This document shows positions 25,772 through 33,977 of a stretch of DNA of 64,000 nucleotides, in pieces. How positions within the stretch are numbered: the first letter of the stretch is position 1; every line of letters starts with the position of its first letter. A program made the position numbers and the translations under genes. Source of the DNA: Kordiimonas lipolytica (GTDB lineage: Bacteria; Pseudomonadota; Alphaproteobacteria; Sphingomonadales; Kordiimonadaceae); NCBI RefSeq assembly GCF_001550065.1, contig NZ_LRUB01000012.1, positions 124,001 through 188,000 on the forward strand, in the 5' to 3' direction. The notes beneath the pieces are model-generated. The model ran no database searches and was not told the DNA's origin. It worked only from the letters and a program-made list of their open reading frames with translations.

Positions 25772-28603
25772 TTAGCCGAACGCGCCCGCCTTTAAGGCAA
25801 TCAGGCCGCTGATTTCCAGCACCTGGGCATAGGCCTGCTCGATCTTGTCGAAGATATTGCGGTGCGCGTCCTCATAGCCTGACGAGGCGCTGCCTTCATA
25901 GGTGGTCTCTTCGCCGAACTGCTCATCGTCGTTCCGGACCGGCGATTCCGGGAAGATTTTCCTCAGCTGCGTGACTGTATCGTCCACCTCAAGGTGCAAC
26001 AGTTCCACCAGCACATCTTCAAGCGACACATCGAAGCGGCTGCTGAAGCGCGGGATTTCCATGGCCTTGAGGAAGATATACTGGATGAGCCCGATCCTGA
26101 TCTGGTGCAACTCGAACAGTTCCGCGTCCGGCGAGGCGCTATCAAACGCGGCCATCACGCCTTCGTCCTGCACGCAGTCCGTGAGCGTGCCGGCATCACG
26201 CCTGAGCTTGCGGATACAGGCGTCAACGCTGTCGCTTTCGAACAGCCCTTCCAGAAGGCGGGACAGGCGGCGAAGCTGCTCGCGCCTGCCCACATCCGCC
26301 ACTTCATCAGCGCGGTCAAGCCAATAGCCAGGGCTGAGGAGCTTGGCATAAGCCTCGATCACCCCAACATCTGACCGCGCGAGCGCGTTCACAGCCAGGC
26401 TTGTAACCATCTTGAGGCGGTCGGATTTGTTGTAGATTGCCTCAAACAGGTCAGGCGAGCGCGCGATAGCCGTGCCGAAACCGCCACAGCTGTTGGCCAG
26501 ATATCCCAGTTGCTGCAGAACCGCATTGTTCGGAATGGCCCTGATCTGGCTGATGCGCTCAAGCCGCTGGTGCACCGCCCCGCCGCCTTGCCGCCTCAAG
26601 GACCGCGACCCGGTCGGGAACAACAGGCTTCGGCCGATGCTGTCGATCAGGCGCACATAGCCTTTATGGTCCGTCAGATGGTTTTGGTATTCCACCAGCG
26701 TCAGGAAGAAATCTAGCGCCCAGCCCTTTTCTTCATAAAGCTTGTCATCGCTGGCGTCATAATCCGCGAAGCGTACTTCAAGGAAATCGGTGAAGGAGGC
26801 CAGCGCCGTGTCTTCGGCCAGGAACCACAGATAGCCCTCCCCGCCCTGGAAGCTGACTTCATGCTTTTCAGGACGGTTCAGCGTAGCCAGCTGTTCGCGC
26901 ACCCGTGGCGGGTGGGTATAAAGGAAGCGCTTCTTCAGGCTTTCAGGGTATGCCCCCCGGCCCACGCTTTCGCCGTGGGTATCGAAAAACAGAAGCTGCA
27001 CGTCCTCAAGGCCGCGCGCCTTCCAAAGCCGGATCAGGCGAAGCTTGAAACGCTCAATCGCCAGCGTCGCGGCAGGCTGGCCGATATAACGGCCACTATC
27101 CGAGAAACCAAGCTGCAGGCAGAAGCGTCCCTGCCGGCGGATATAGGCCAGGAAATGCGGGTTATCAACCAGTTCCGCGATCACCCGGTCGCCGCGCTCC
27201 AGCCCCACGGCAGTTTCAAACAGCGGGCTGATTTCCACATGGTCTTCCACGCCAAACAGTTTGGCATAGTAAAGCGCCGTCAACAGCGTGAACGGCGTGT
27301 CCGATTCCGCCACCAGCATGCGAATGGGGGTGGTGGCATCAAAGTGCTTCTGGAACTGGGCCGCCAGCATGAACACGCGCCGCGCTGTGGTCTGCTCGCG
27401 CGACAGCGTCCCATAGTGGATAGTCTTGGTTTCCACCTTGTCGAGCTTGTCGGAAATCGCGGCCAGGAAATGGCGGCGCATGGCCGACTGGTCAGGCGAT
27501 TTTGTCAGCTGGATTTCGGCCGAGATGGCGTTATGGAGCTGCGCCGCGTTCAGGCGGAAATGAATGTGCGACAGGCCCATGCCGATCGCGCGCCATTCGC
27601 TATAAAGCGTTGCGGCACCGCACCAGGCATCGTCCGCCAGATCAAGCGCCAGAAGGGCTTCGAACGCCTCGCCGATACGCGCCACAGCCGCTTCCTTGCG
27701 GGAGTGATTTTCAACCGCCAACTGGTTCAGCTTGCCCAGGCCCTTGCTGCTGCCCTCGGGATTGCTTTGGTGTTCCTCCAGCGTGCGGGCGCCCAGTTCA
27801 AAACAGGCGCGCAAGTCTTCAAAACCGGCACGGATGGTTGTCCAATGTTCGACCGCCCCACCCTCAAAGCTTACCCCACTAGTTTGCCCAAGGCAGGCAT
27901 CAAGCCCGGCCAGCGCCGAGCGGTAGCGGAACAACAGCCCCAGTGACCAGTCAATGTCGGTGCGACCATCAAGGTCAAACCCCACCCAACTGGCGATAGT
28001 GGCAAGGCGCGGGCGCAAGCTCCGGTACTCGCCCGGGTAAAGCTTGGCCGCTTCAGTGAAAATAACGCGGTACAGCGTGCGCACAGACCGGCGCATGTTG
28101 CCAACCGCAAGGCCCGCATAATCCAGCTCCTGATGCAGCGTCGGTGATTTGGTCGGATGCACAATGCCAACATCCATATTGGCCGTGGCAGTTTTCACGG
28201 CCTGTTCGCCGTCCGCCACCGCGCCCATATAGGCCTTGGCATAGGTCCAGGCGGTATCTGAAAGGGAGAAGGTCGGGTGCGCAGTCACGACAAAGCCTGC
28301 CACCTCGTCTTCCACCAGCGCGCGAAACTCGCTGAACGGTTTTCGGCTACCGTCAGCGTTCGTTGCGATTTTCTCCACGAGTGCCGCCAGCCGCGCCAGA
28401 TTGTCTTTCCTGGGCACCGCTGACCACTGGCGGGCGAGCCCCGCAAGCCGACCGTCCAGGCAGCGCTTGCCGCGCGCCGACAGGTCTGCGGATAGGTCTT
28501 CCAGTGTCTGCTGTCCTTCAAGCAAGGAACCGGCAATTTCGAACGCCGCAGAAAGGTGTTCCCGTCTTGCTTCGCCCTTACCCTTGGATGGATGATCAAA
28601 CAT
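25772..28603 (-). CDS. ppc: Phosphoenolpyruvate carboxylase, divergent type
   Basis: A 943-residue PEPC-family protein; the classical enzyme makes oxaloacetate from PEP and bicarbonate. Family marks: FVVTAHPTFSLSDTAWTYA with His109 (the catalytic His of VLTAHPT), LQLGFSDSGRYIGQPAATLA, FEAIYNKSDRLKMVTSLAVN and the helical C-terminal third. It departs from the textbook enzyme in three places: the Glu after AHPT is Phe, the FHGRGGSIGRGG loop reads FDTHGESVGRGA (541-551, keeping the second Arg but not the first His-Gly-Arg), and the usual RNTG C-terminus is absent (ends KAGAFG). It may be a separate PEPC clade or a paralogue with changed activity. A palindrome identical to that of zwf lies 25 bases upstream; a strong terminator follows. 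Confidence 0.8.
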   Translation of the reverse strand: MFDHPSKGKGEARREHLSAAFEIAGSLLEGQQTLEDLSADLSARGKRCLDGRLAGLARQWSAVPRKDNLARLAALVEKIATNADGSRKPFSEFRALVEDEVAGFVVTAHPTFSLSDTAWTYAKAYMGAVADGEQAVKTATANMDVGIVHPTKSPTLHQELDYAGLAVGNMRRSVRTLYRVIFTEAAKLYPGEYRSLRPRLATIASWVGFDLDGRTDIDWSLGLLFRYRSALAGLDACLGQTSGVSFEGGAVEHWTTIRAGFEDLRACFELGARTLEEHQSNPEGSSKGLGKLNQLAVENHSRKEAAVARIGEAFEALLALDLADDAWCGAATLYSEWRAIGMGLSHIHFRLNAAQLHNAISAEIQLTKSPDQSAMRRHFLAAISDKLDKVETKTIHYGTLSREQTTARRVFMLAAQFQKHFDATTPIRMLVAESDTPFTLLTALYYAKLFGVEDHVEISPLFETAVGLERGDRVIAELVDNPHFLAYIRRQGRFCLQLGFSDSGRYIGQPAATLAIERFKLRLIRLWKARGLEDVQLLFFDTHGESVGRGAYPESLKKRFLYTHPPRVREQLATLNRPEKHEVSFQGGEGYLWFLAEDTALASFTDFLEVRFADYDASDDKLYEEKGWALDFFLTLVEYQNHLTDHKGYVRLIDSIGRSLLFPTGSRSLRRQGGGAVHQRLERISQIRAIPNNAVLQQLGYLANSCGGFGTAIARSPDLFEAIYNKSDRLKMVTSLAVNALARSDVGVIEAYAKLLSPGYWLDRADEVADVGRREQLRRLSRLLEGLFESDSVDACIRKLRRDAGTLTDCVQDEGVMAAFDSASPDAELFELHQIRIGLIQYIFLKAMEIPRFSSRFDVSLEDVLVELLHLEVDDTVTQLRKIFPESPVRNDDEQFGEETTYEGSASSGYEDAHRNIFDKIEQAYAQVLEISGLIALKAGAFG

Positions 28604-28627
28604 GCTGAAATCCTCGTTTTTGAATTT

Positions 28628-28643
28628 TTGACACCGCTGTCAA
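28628..28643. promoter_or_regulatory. LacI-type operator candidate in front of ppc
   Basis: TTGACACCGCTGTCAA, the exact reverse complement of the zwf site, 25 bases before the ppc start codon. Placement would block transcription or its start, as for a repressor. Confidence 0.7.
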
Positions 28644-28809
28644 TTGCCGCCTTTGTAACAGAATTGGCCGGAAAGTCACGCCACAAAGTGTCCGAAACAG
28701 AACCCGTTTAGCAAACTTTATTACAAGCCGTTGTTCCGCAGTACGAATTCAGGTCGGGCTCAACGCCTCTGCCTGCCGACCAGAACCAGCCGGGCGGCAG
28801 GCGCTCTCC

Positions 28810-31800
28810 CTACTCCTCTTTGTGGAACAGGAGGAAATAGGCTGCGGGCACAAAGAAGAGCGTCAGCACAGACGCGAACGCCAACCCGAACATCATCACA
28901 GCTGCCAGCGGTTCCCACAGCGGCCCACCGAACAGGTAAAGCGGCACAAGGCCGATCACCGTTGTGATGGACGTCAGCAGAATGGGCCTCAGCCGCATGC
29001 CGGACGCCTTGATGATGGCGTCCATCAGGCCCTTGTCCGCGCGTTCGATATCAATCTGGTCCACCAGCACAATCGAGTTGTTGATCACGATCCCCGCGAG
29101 GCTGATGAGCCCCAGCATGGCGAAGAAGGAAATCGGCTGGCCCAGGACCAGAAGCCCGATGGGCACGCCCACCAGCACCAGTGGCACGCTCATGAAAATG
29201 ATGGCGGTGCGGCGCACGCTGTTGAACTGGAACATCACGGCCAGCACCATCAGAAGACCGGCGTATGGCAGGCCCGCGCCAAGGTCGCCGTATATTTCCT
29301 GGCTTTCCTCAATCTCGCCGCCGACCTTCATTTTATAGTCGCCGCTGATGCCCAGCTTGGCGATATCGTCCTTCACATAGTCATACAGATGACCAGCGGT
29401 GAACTGGGCGCTTTTGCCGGTCACGGTGATGGTGCGCTCCTGATCCTTGCGCCATGTCTGGCTGTATTCCAGCGTGGGGCGAAGGACCGCCGTCTGCTCC
29501 AGCGGCACCACATTGCCGCCTGCCGGCAGGATGATGTTCAACAGGTCTTCAAGGCTGTCGCGGTCTTCCTTCAAGGCGCGCAGCATGATCGGGATCGTGC
29601 TGTCCTCATCGCGGAAGGTGGAGACTTCAAAGCCGTCAAAATAGGCATTGAGGTTCTGGGCCAGCGTCTGGGACGACATGCCTAGGCGGCGCGCCTTGTC
29701 CTGGTCCACATCGATGACCATTTTTACCAGCTTTTCGCCCCAGTCGGTCTCATTCTGCATGATGCCGGGCACGCGGGCGAAAATCTCCTCAACGCTGCGC
29801 CCAAGCCCCAAGAGCCTCTCATGGTCAGGGCCGGAAATTTCAATATCCACAAGGCCGCTTTCGCTGGCGCCCATCGCAAGCCGCTTGATGGTAAAGCGCG
29901 CGTCCGGGACATTTTCAAAGAAATAGCGCTTGGCCCTTTCGGCGAATTTGATCGACTGATCCGGCGTATGCGCATTGACCAGGATGAAAGCTTTTGAAGG
30001 CGACGGATTGATCGGGTTCAGGCTCAGGTAAAAGCGCGGGCCACCTTCGCCAATATAGGCGATCTGGTCTTTCACTTCCGGGTTGACGCTTTCGTCCGCG
30101 ATCCAGTCGGTCACTTCAAGCGCGATATGCTCCGTGGCATCGAAATGCGCACTTTTCGGCATATCCAGATAGATCAGCACCTCAGACCGGTCGCTTTCCG
30201 GGAACATCTCATTCGGCAGCGTGGCAAAGAGCTGCATCATGACAAAGACAAGGCCGTACACACCAATCATCACCAGCGCCGACCCCCTGAGCACAGGCCC
30301 TAAAAGCTTTTCATAGAAGCGCGCATAGCCGGGAATGACTTCATCGACCTCAATAGGTTCGCCTTCCGGGCCTTCGGTGCGTTTCTTCAGGAACTTGGCG
30401 GAAATGAGCGGCAGGAAATACATGGCCGAAATCCAGGAACCAATCAGCGTCAGCGCCAGCACAGCACCGAGCGAAAAGGCATATTCACCCTTGGCCCCGT
30501 CGATCAGGAAGAAAGGCGTGAAGGCGAAAATGGTGGTCAGCGACGAGACCATCAGCGGCACGGCATATTGCTTGCCCGCCTCAAGTGCGGCATCGCGGCG
30601 CCGGGCGCCCGCGTCCACGCGGGTCAGGATGTCTTCCACAATCACCACGCCGTTATCCACCAGAAGACCGAGCGAGATGATCACCGCCGCGATCGACACT
30701 TGCTCGAGCGAGATATCCAGAACGCTCATGCCCAGAAGCGCGAACATGACCGCAAACGGCACGATGGAGGCGATCACCATGCCGGACCGGAACCCCAGGA
30801 ACAGCAGCACCACCAGAAGCACAACGGCGAAGGTTTGCCCCACGTTCGAAAGCGCGCCTGCGACCGTTTTTTCCACCTCTTCCGGCTGGTAGGTGGCAAA
30901 GTTCAGCTCATAGCCGATGGGCAGGCTGTCCTCAAACGCCTGCACGGTTTCCTGCAGCCGCTCGCCCACATCGCCGATGTCATAGCCGGGCTGCATCTGC
31001 ACGCTCACAACAAGCGCCGGGCGGCCATTATAGTAGGTCTTGCTGCTGGCCGGGCTTTCATACCCGCGCCGGACCTTCACCATGTCTTTGAGGCGCACAA
31101 AATCTTCCGACCCCTGCGCGCGGGTCAACATATTCTCAATCTCTTCAACGCTTTTGAAATCGCCCGTGGCTTCAAGAAGGATCGACGAGCCTTCGGCGTT
31201 GATCTCACCCGCCGGCAGCACCACATTCTGGTTCTGAAGGTCATCAATCAGCACGTTGATCTGGCCGCCGATGGCGCGCAGGCGGCGGCTGTCCAGCTCC
31301 AACCAGATGCGCTCTTCCTGGACCCCAAAAAGCTCCGCCTTCGAAATGCCGTCCACGGTATAGAGCCGCCGCTGCAGTTCCTTGGCGCTTTCTTCCATCT
31401 CGCGGTAGCTGAAGCCTTCCGCCGTCATGGCGATGGAGGCGATCGATACTTCGCCGAATTCCGTATTCACGAATGGGCCATAGGCGCCTTCGGGCAGATC
31501 ACGGCTGACATCTTCCATCTTGTCGCGGAGCGACTGCCAGATGGGTTCAAGGTTGGTGACCTCATCCTTCAGGTCCACATAGGTGCGCATGCGCCCGGTT
31601 GTCAGCACCGTGCGGATTTCGTCCACCTCCGCGATTTCACGGATTTTGCGCTCCACCTTTTCGGCGATCAGGTTTTCAACGCGGATGGGTGACATGCCGG
31701 GATAAAGCGCCTCAACGATCGCAGTGCGGATGGTAATTTCCGGCGCTTCCCGCTTGGAAAAATCCACATAAAGGAGGATGCCGGAAGCCACCAGCGCCAG

Positions 31801-31857
31801 CATCAGAAGGGCGGTGAAGCGGCTTCGGGTCAGGCCGAATTTGGTCAGGAATGACAT
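28810..31857 (-). CDS. RND-family efflux permease
   Basis: A 1015-residue inner-membrane pump of the AcrB/HAE1 superfamily. It has the N-terminal helix (FTALLMLALVASGILLYVDF), two large periplasmic loops and two sets of membrane helices. LLVDNGVVIVEDILTRVDAG holds the central helix-4 acidic residue used for proton transfer, and VPLVLVGVPIGLLVLG with VINNSIVLVDQIDIE form the second half. Its adaptor gene lies 9 bases upstream. The N-terminal DFSKREAPEITIRTAIVEA resembles the shorter RND type rather than AcrB proper. Substrates may be drugs, bile-type compounds or lipids. No outer-membrane factor gene is adjacent, so the pump probably borrows a TolC protein. Confidence 0.93.
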   Translation of the reverse strand: MSFLTKFGLTRSRFTALLMLALVASGILLYVDFSKREAPEITIRTAIVEALYPGMSPIRVENLIAEKVERKIREIAEVDEIRTVLTTGRMRTYVDLKDEVTNLEPIWQSLRDKMEDVSRDLPEGAYGPFVNTEFGEVSIASIAMTAEGFSYREMEESAKELQRRLYTVDGISKAELFGVQEERIWLELDSRRLRAIGGQINVLIDDLQNQNVVLPAGEINAEGSSILLEATGDFKSVEEIENMLTRAQGSEDFVRLKDMVKVRRGYESPASSKTYYNGRPALVVSVQMQPGYDIGDVGERLQETVQAFEDSLPIGYELNFATYQPEEVEKTVAGALSNVGQTFAVVLLVVLLFLGFRSGMVIASIVPFAVMFALLGMSVLDISLEQVSIAAVIISLGLLVDNGVVIVEDILTRVDAGARRRDAALEAGKQYAVPLMVSSLTTIFAFTPFFLIDGAKGEYAFSLGAVLALTLIGSWISAMYFLPLISAKFLKKRTEGPEGEPIEVDEVIPGYARFYEKLLGPVLRGSALVMIGVYGLVFVMMQLFATLPNEMFPESDRSEVLIYLDMPKSAHFDATEHIALEVTDWIADESVNPEVKDQIAYIGEGGPRFYLSLNPINPSPSKAFILVNAHTPDQSIKFAERAKRYFFENVPDARFTIKRLAMGASESGLVDIEISGPDHERLLGLGRSVEEIFARVPGIMQNETDWGEKLVKMVIDVDQDKARRLGMSSQTLAQNLNAYFDGFEVSTFRDEDSTIPIMLRALKEDRDSLEDLLNIILPAGGNVVPLEQTAVLRPTLEYSQTWRKDQERTITVTGKSAQFTAGHLYDYVKDDIAKLGISGDYKMKVGGEIEESQEIYGDLGAGLPYAGLLMVLAVMFQFNSVRRTAIIFMSVPLVLVGVPIGLLVLGQPISFFAMLGLISLAGIVINNSIVLVDQIDIERADKGLMDAIIKASGMRLRPILLTSITTVIGLVPLYLFGGPLWEPLAAVMMFGLAFASVLTLFFVPAAYFLLFHKEE

Positions 31858-31866
31858 GGCCGCCCC

Positions 31867-33021
31867 CTAGTTTTTGTGATTTTCAAGAAGCCGGACTTTC
31901 TGCCCGTCATGCAAATAGGAAACGCCAGCCGCTGCGATGATATCACCCGCCTCAAGCCCATCGATCACGATGATCATATTCTCGCGCACGCCGGCTGTCT
32001 GAACCCGGCGGGTATGCACGGTGGAGGTTTCGCTGTCAAACACGAACACCTGGGCAAAGCCGCCCCGGTGATCCTGGATCGATTCCCCGCGCTTGAGCGT
32101 CTCAGACCCTTCAAGCACGAAACAGTGGACCGGCACCAGGAAGCCTTCTTCTCCGATCAACAGGCTGATATCCAGCGCCACCTCCGCCGCCATACCAGCC
32201 TTCAGGCCCGGATGGCTCTCCTCAAGCTGCACAACAGCCGGGAAGGCAGACACCTGCCCCGCGCGGGAGCCCAGTTCCTTGATCCGCCCCTTTAGAAAGG
32301 TATCGGGGATATCGGTGATTTCCACCGTCGCTTCGTCGCCGGTATGCAGCGCATTGATCACGGTGGCAGGCACGCTGAACTCAACCTCAAACGCATTTTC
32401 GCTATAGAGCGACAGCACGGTCTGGCCCGGCGAGATATTGGAATAGGATTTGGCATCCACGCTGGAGATCACGCCGTCAAACGGCGCTTTCAACACCGCC
32501 TTATCGAGCCGTTCCTGGCTGATGGCATATTGCTGGCGCGACTGTTCGGCCTGGGCCTCCGCGCTCTTGAGGTTGGTCTCCGACGAATCATACGCCGCCT
32601 TGGTCACATTGCCGCTTTTAAGGAGCTCTTCCTTGCGGGAAAAATCCGTGCGGGCGTTCTTGAGCGATGCTTCGGCTTGCTCCAGCGCGGCGCGCGATTG
32701 CTGCAACTCATACTGCAGCGTTGTTGGGTCAAGCTTCAATAGCGTGTCACCAGCCTTCGCCTGCTGCCCCACCTCCAGCGTCACTTCCGTGAGCTGGCCG
32801 GAGATTTCAAACGACAGTGGCGTCTCGTCTGCGGGCTGCACCACGGATGGGTAGCGACGGGTCATGGTGGCCGCGCTTTCCGTTACCTCGAAAACCTTCA
32901 GGCCGCGTACCGGCGGATCGCGTTCTTCCGTCGCAGCGTCACCGCAGGACACGAGAAGAAGCGAGGCGGCAACAAGGCCAGCAAGGGAAGCGGGGCGGTT
33001 CAGGGCAGCGCGGATAAGCAT
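31867..33021 (-). CDS. RND periplasmic adaptor (membrane fusion) lipoprotein
   Basis: A 384-residue adaptor. It has a signal peptide with lipobox LLLVSCGD, then barrel-sandwich and hairpin (QAKAGDTLLKLDPTTLQYEL; helical hairpin about 90-160), the second lipoyl half (VLKAPFDGVISSVDAKSYSN) and beta-barrel domains. It links the inner-membrane pump encoded 9 bases downstream to an outer-membrane channel. Start chosen at 33021, which gives a proper lipoprotein signal; an open frame reaches 33093. A 28-base palindrome lies 75 bases upstream and a TetR gene follows beyond it, fitting repression of this operon. Confidence 0.92.
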   Translation of the reverse strand: MLIRAALNRPASLAGLVAASLLLVSCGDAATEERDPPVRGLKVFEVTESAATMTRRYPSVVQPADETPLSFEISGQLTEVTLEVGQQAKAGDTLLKLDPTTLQYELQQSRAALEQAEASLKNARTDFSRKEELLKSGNVTKAAYDSSETNLKSAEAQAEQSRQQYAISQERLDKAVLKAPFDGVISSVDAKSYSNISPGQTVLSLYSENAFEVEFSVPATVINALHTGDEATVEITDIPDTFLKGRIKELGSRAGQVSAFPAVVQLEESHPGLKAGMAAEVALDISLLIGEEGFLVPVHCFVLEGSETLKRGESIQDHRGGFAQVFVFDSETSTVHTRRVQTAGVRENMIIVIDGLEAGDIIAAAGVSYLHDGQKVRLLENHKN

Positions 33022-33095
33022 GGGCCGGACCTTCTTTAAAGCGTGAATCCAACGGCAGGCGACATCATAGCACACCCGCATGACAGCTCTCATAT

Positions 33096-33123
33096 AATTA
33101 CTGGACCCACAAGTCCAGTAATT
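33096..33123. promoter_or_regulatory. Perfect palindrome upstream of the efflux operon (TetR operator candidate)
   Basis: AATTACTGGAC and GTCCAGTAATT are perfect 11-bp arms separated by 6 bases. The site is 75-102 bases in front of the adaptor start and within the 254-base gap to the TetR gene. Size and symmetry fit a TetR-family dimer site. Being AT-rich outside and GC-rich inside with no following T-run, it is not a terminator. Confidence 0.75.
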
Positions 33124-33275
33124 GATTCAATTAATTTCCCGGGGAACGCACGCACTAGACACAGGGGCCGGAAACCCAAGCGCCGGAAACCACAACCAAC
33201 CATGAAGGGGCCTACCGATCAAGAATGAAAACCTGCGGCAGCTGCAGGGACACGGGCACTGACCAAGCTGCCTTG

Positions 33276-33836
33276 TCAGTTTCCCAGAAGCACCAATTCC
33301 AGCCTTTGACGGAAAACATCAATCGACAGCGCGGGCTGTATAAGAACTTCGAGCTCCAGCCCGCGAATGAGGCTGATCACAACCCTTGCCGTCAAGTTAG
33401 GCTTTGCATATCCTAAACGCTCGAGTGCTTGCGCGAGCTGAGCCTGGGCCTTGAATTCCCAATCAGAAAACAGCCTTGCCAGTTCTCTGTCCTTACGGGC
33501 GTATAATATCAGCTCATATTCGGCTGGGATGCAAATGGGGTCGTCCATGTCACGCTGAACAATTTCAAGCAGCAGGTCGATCAGGTCTTGCCGCGTATTC
33601 ACCCCTTCAATTCGATGAGAAAAGTCCGGGTGAAGCTCTTCAACTTCGCCCAGATGATATTTGAAGGCTTCCTGTATCAATGCCTCACGCGTTTTGAAGT
33701 GATAGCTTGCAACACCGTTGGAAACACCCGCTTCCCGCGCAACACATCGATGGGTGACTGCATCTACGCCACTGCGGGCGATCACCTTTAGCGCAGCTTC
33801 CAAAACCTTGACCCGAGTGGACGCACTTTCACCCAT
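33276..33836 (-). CDS. TetR-family transcriptional regulator
   Basis: A 186-residue regulator with the TetR helix-turn-helix at residues about 8-55 (VLEAALKVIARSGVDAVTHR, then EAGVSNGVASYHFKTREAL). The C-terminal ligand domain is helical and unassigned. It stands between the efflux operon (same strand, downstream) and the flavoprotein gene (divergent). Palindromes occur on both sides, so it may control pump, flavoprotein and itself. If the flavoprotein does oxidise polyamines, a polyamine or aldehyde ligand is a reasonable guess but no more than that. Confidence 0.9.
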   Translation of the reverse strand: MGESASTRVKVLEAALKVIARSGVDAVTHRCVAREAGVSNGVASYHFKTREALIQEAFKYHLGEVEELHPDFSHRIEGVNTRQDLIDLLLEIVQRDMDDPICIPAEYELILYARKDRELARLFSDWEFKAQAQLAQALERLGYAKPNLTARVVISLIRGLELEVLIQPALSIDVFRQRLELVLLGN

Positions 33837-33920
33837 AAATCACCTTAACGCTCTGAATAACAGAGCCTGCATTTAGCACATAAGGGCACAGCCATCATAG
33901 AACAAAATATCTAATTTTCT

Positions 33921-33932
33921 TTGACATATGTC
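33921..33932. promoter_or_regulatory. TTGACA box overlapping GACATATGTC palindrome
   Basis: A consensus -35 hexamer TTGACA (33921-33926) is overlapped by the 10-bp perfect palindrome GACATATGTC (33923-33932) in the divergent region between the TetR gene and the flavoprotein gene. A repressor here would block the flavoprotein promoter. The matching -10 is weak, so the promoter call is tentative. Confidence 0.45.
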
Positions 33933-33977
33933 CAATTTATGTGTTTTCTGCGTCTAGCACCATCAAGGAGAAGACTT

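Noticed and set aside
26861..27946. A 361-codon open frame opposite ppc
   Set aside because: Antisense shadow of the PEP carboxylase gene; no family motif and no ribosome-binding site.
28753..28802. GC-rich CCTGCC/GGCAGG hairpin between ppc and the RND permease gene
   Set aside because: The loop is long and no U-run follows on the minus strand, so I do not call it a terminator for the pump operon.
30568..31692. A 374-codon plus-strand frame opposite the RND permease
   Set aside because: Shadow frame rich in His and Gln; the permease is full length on the other strand.
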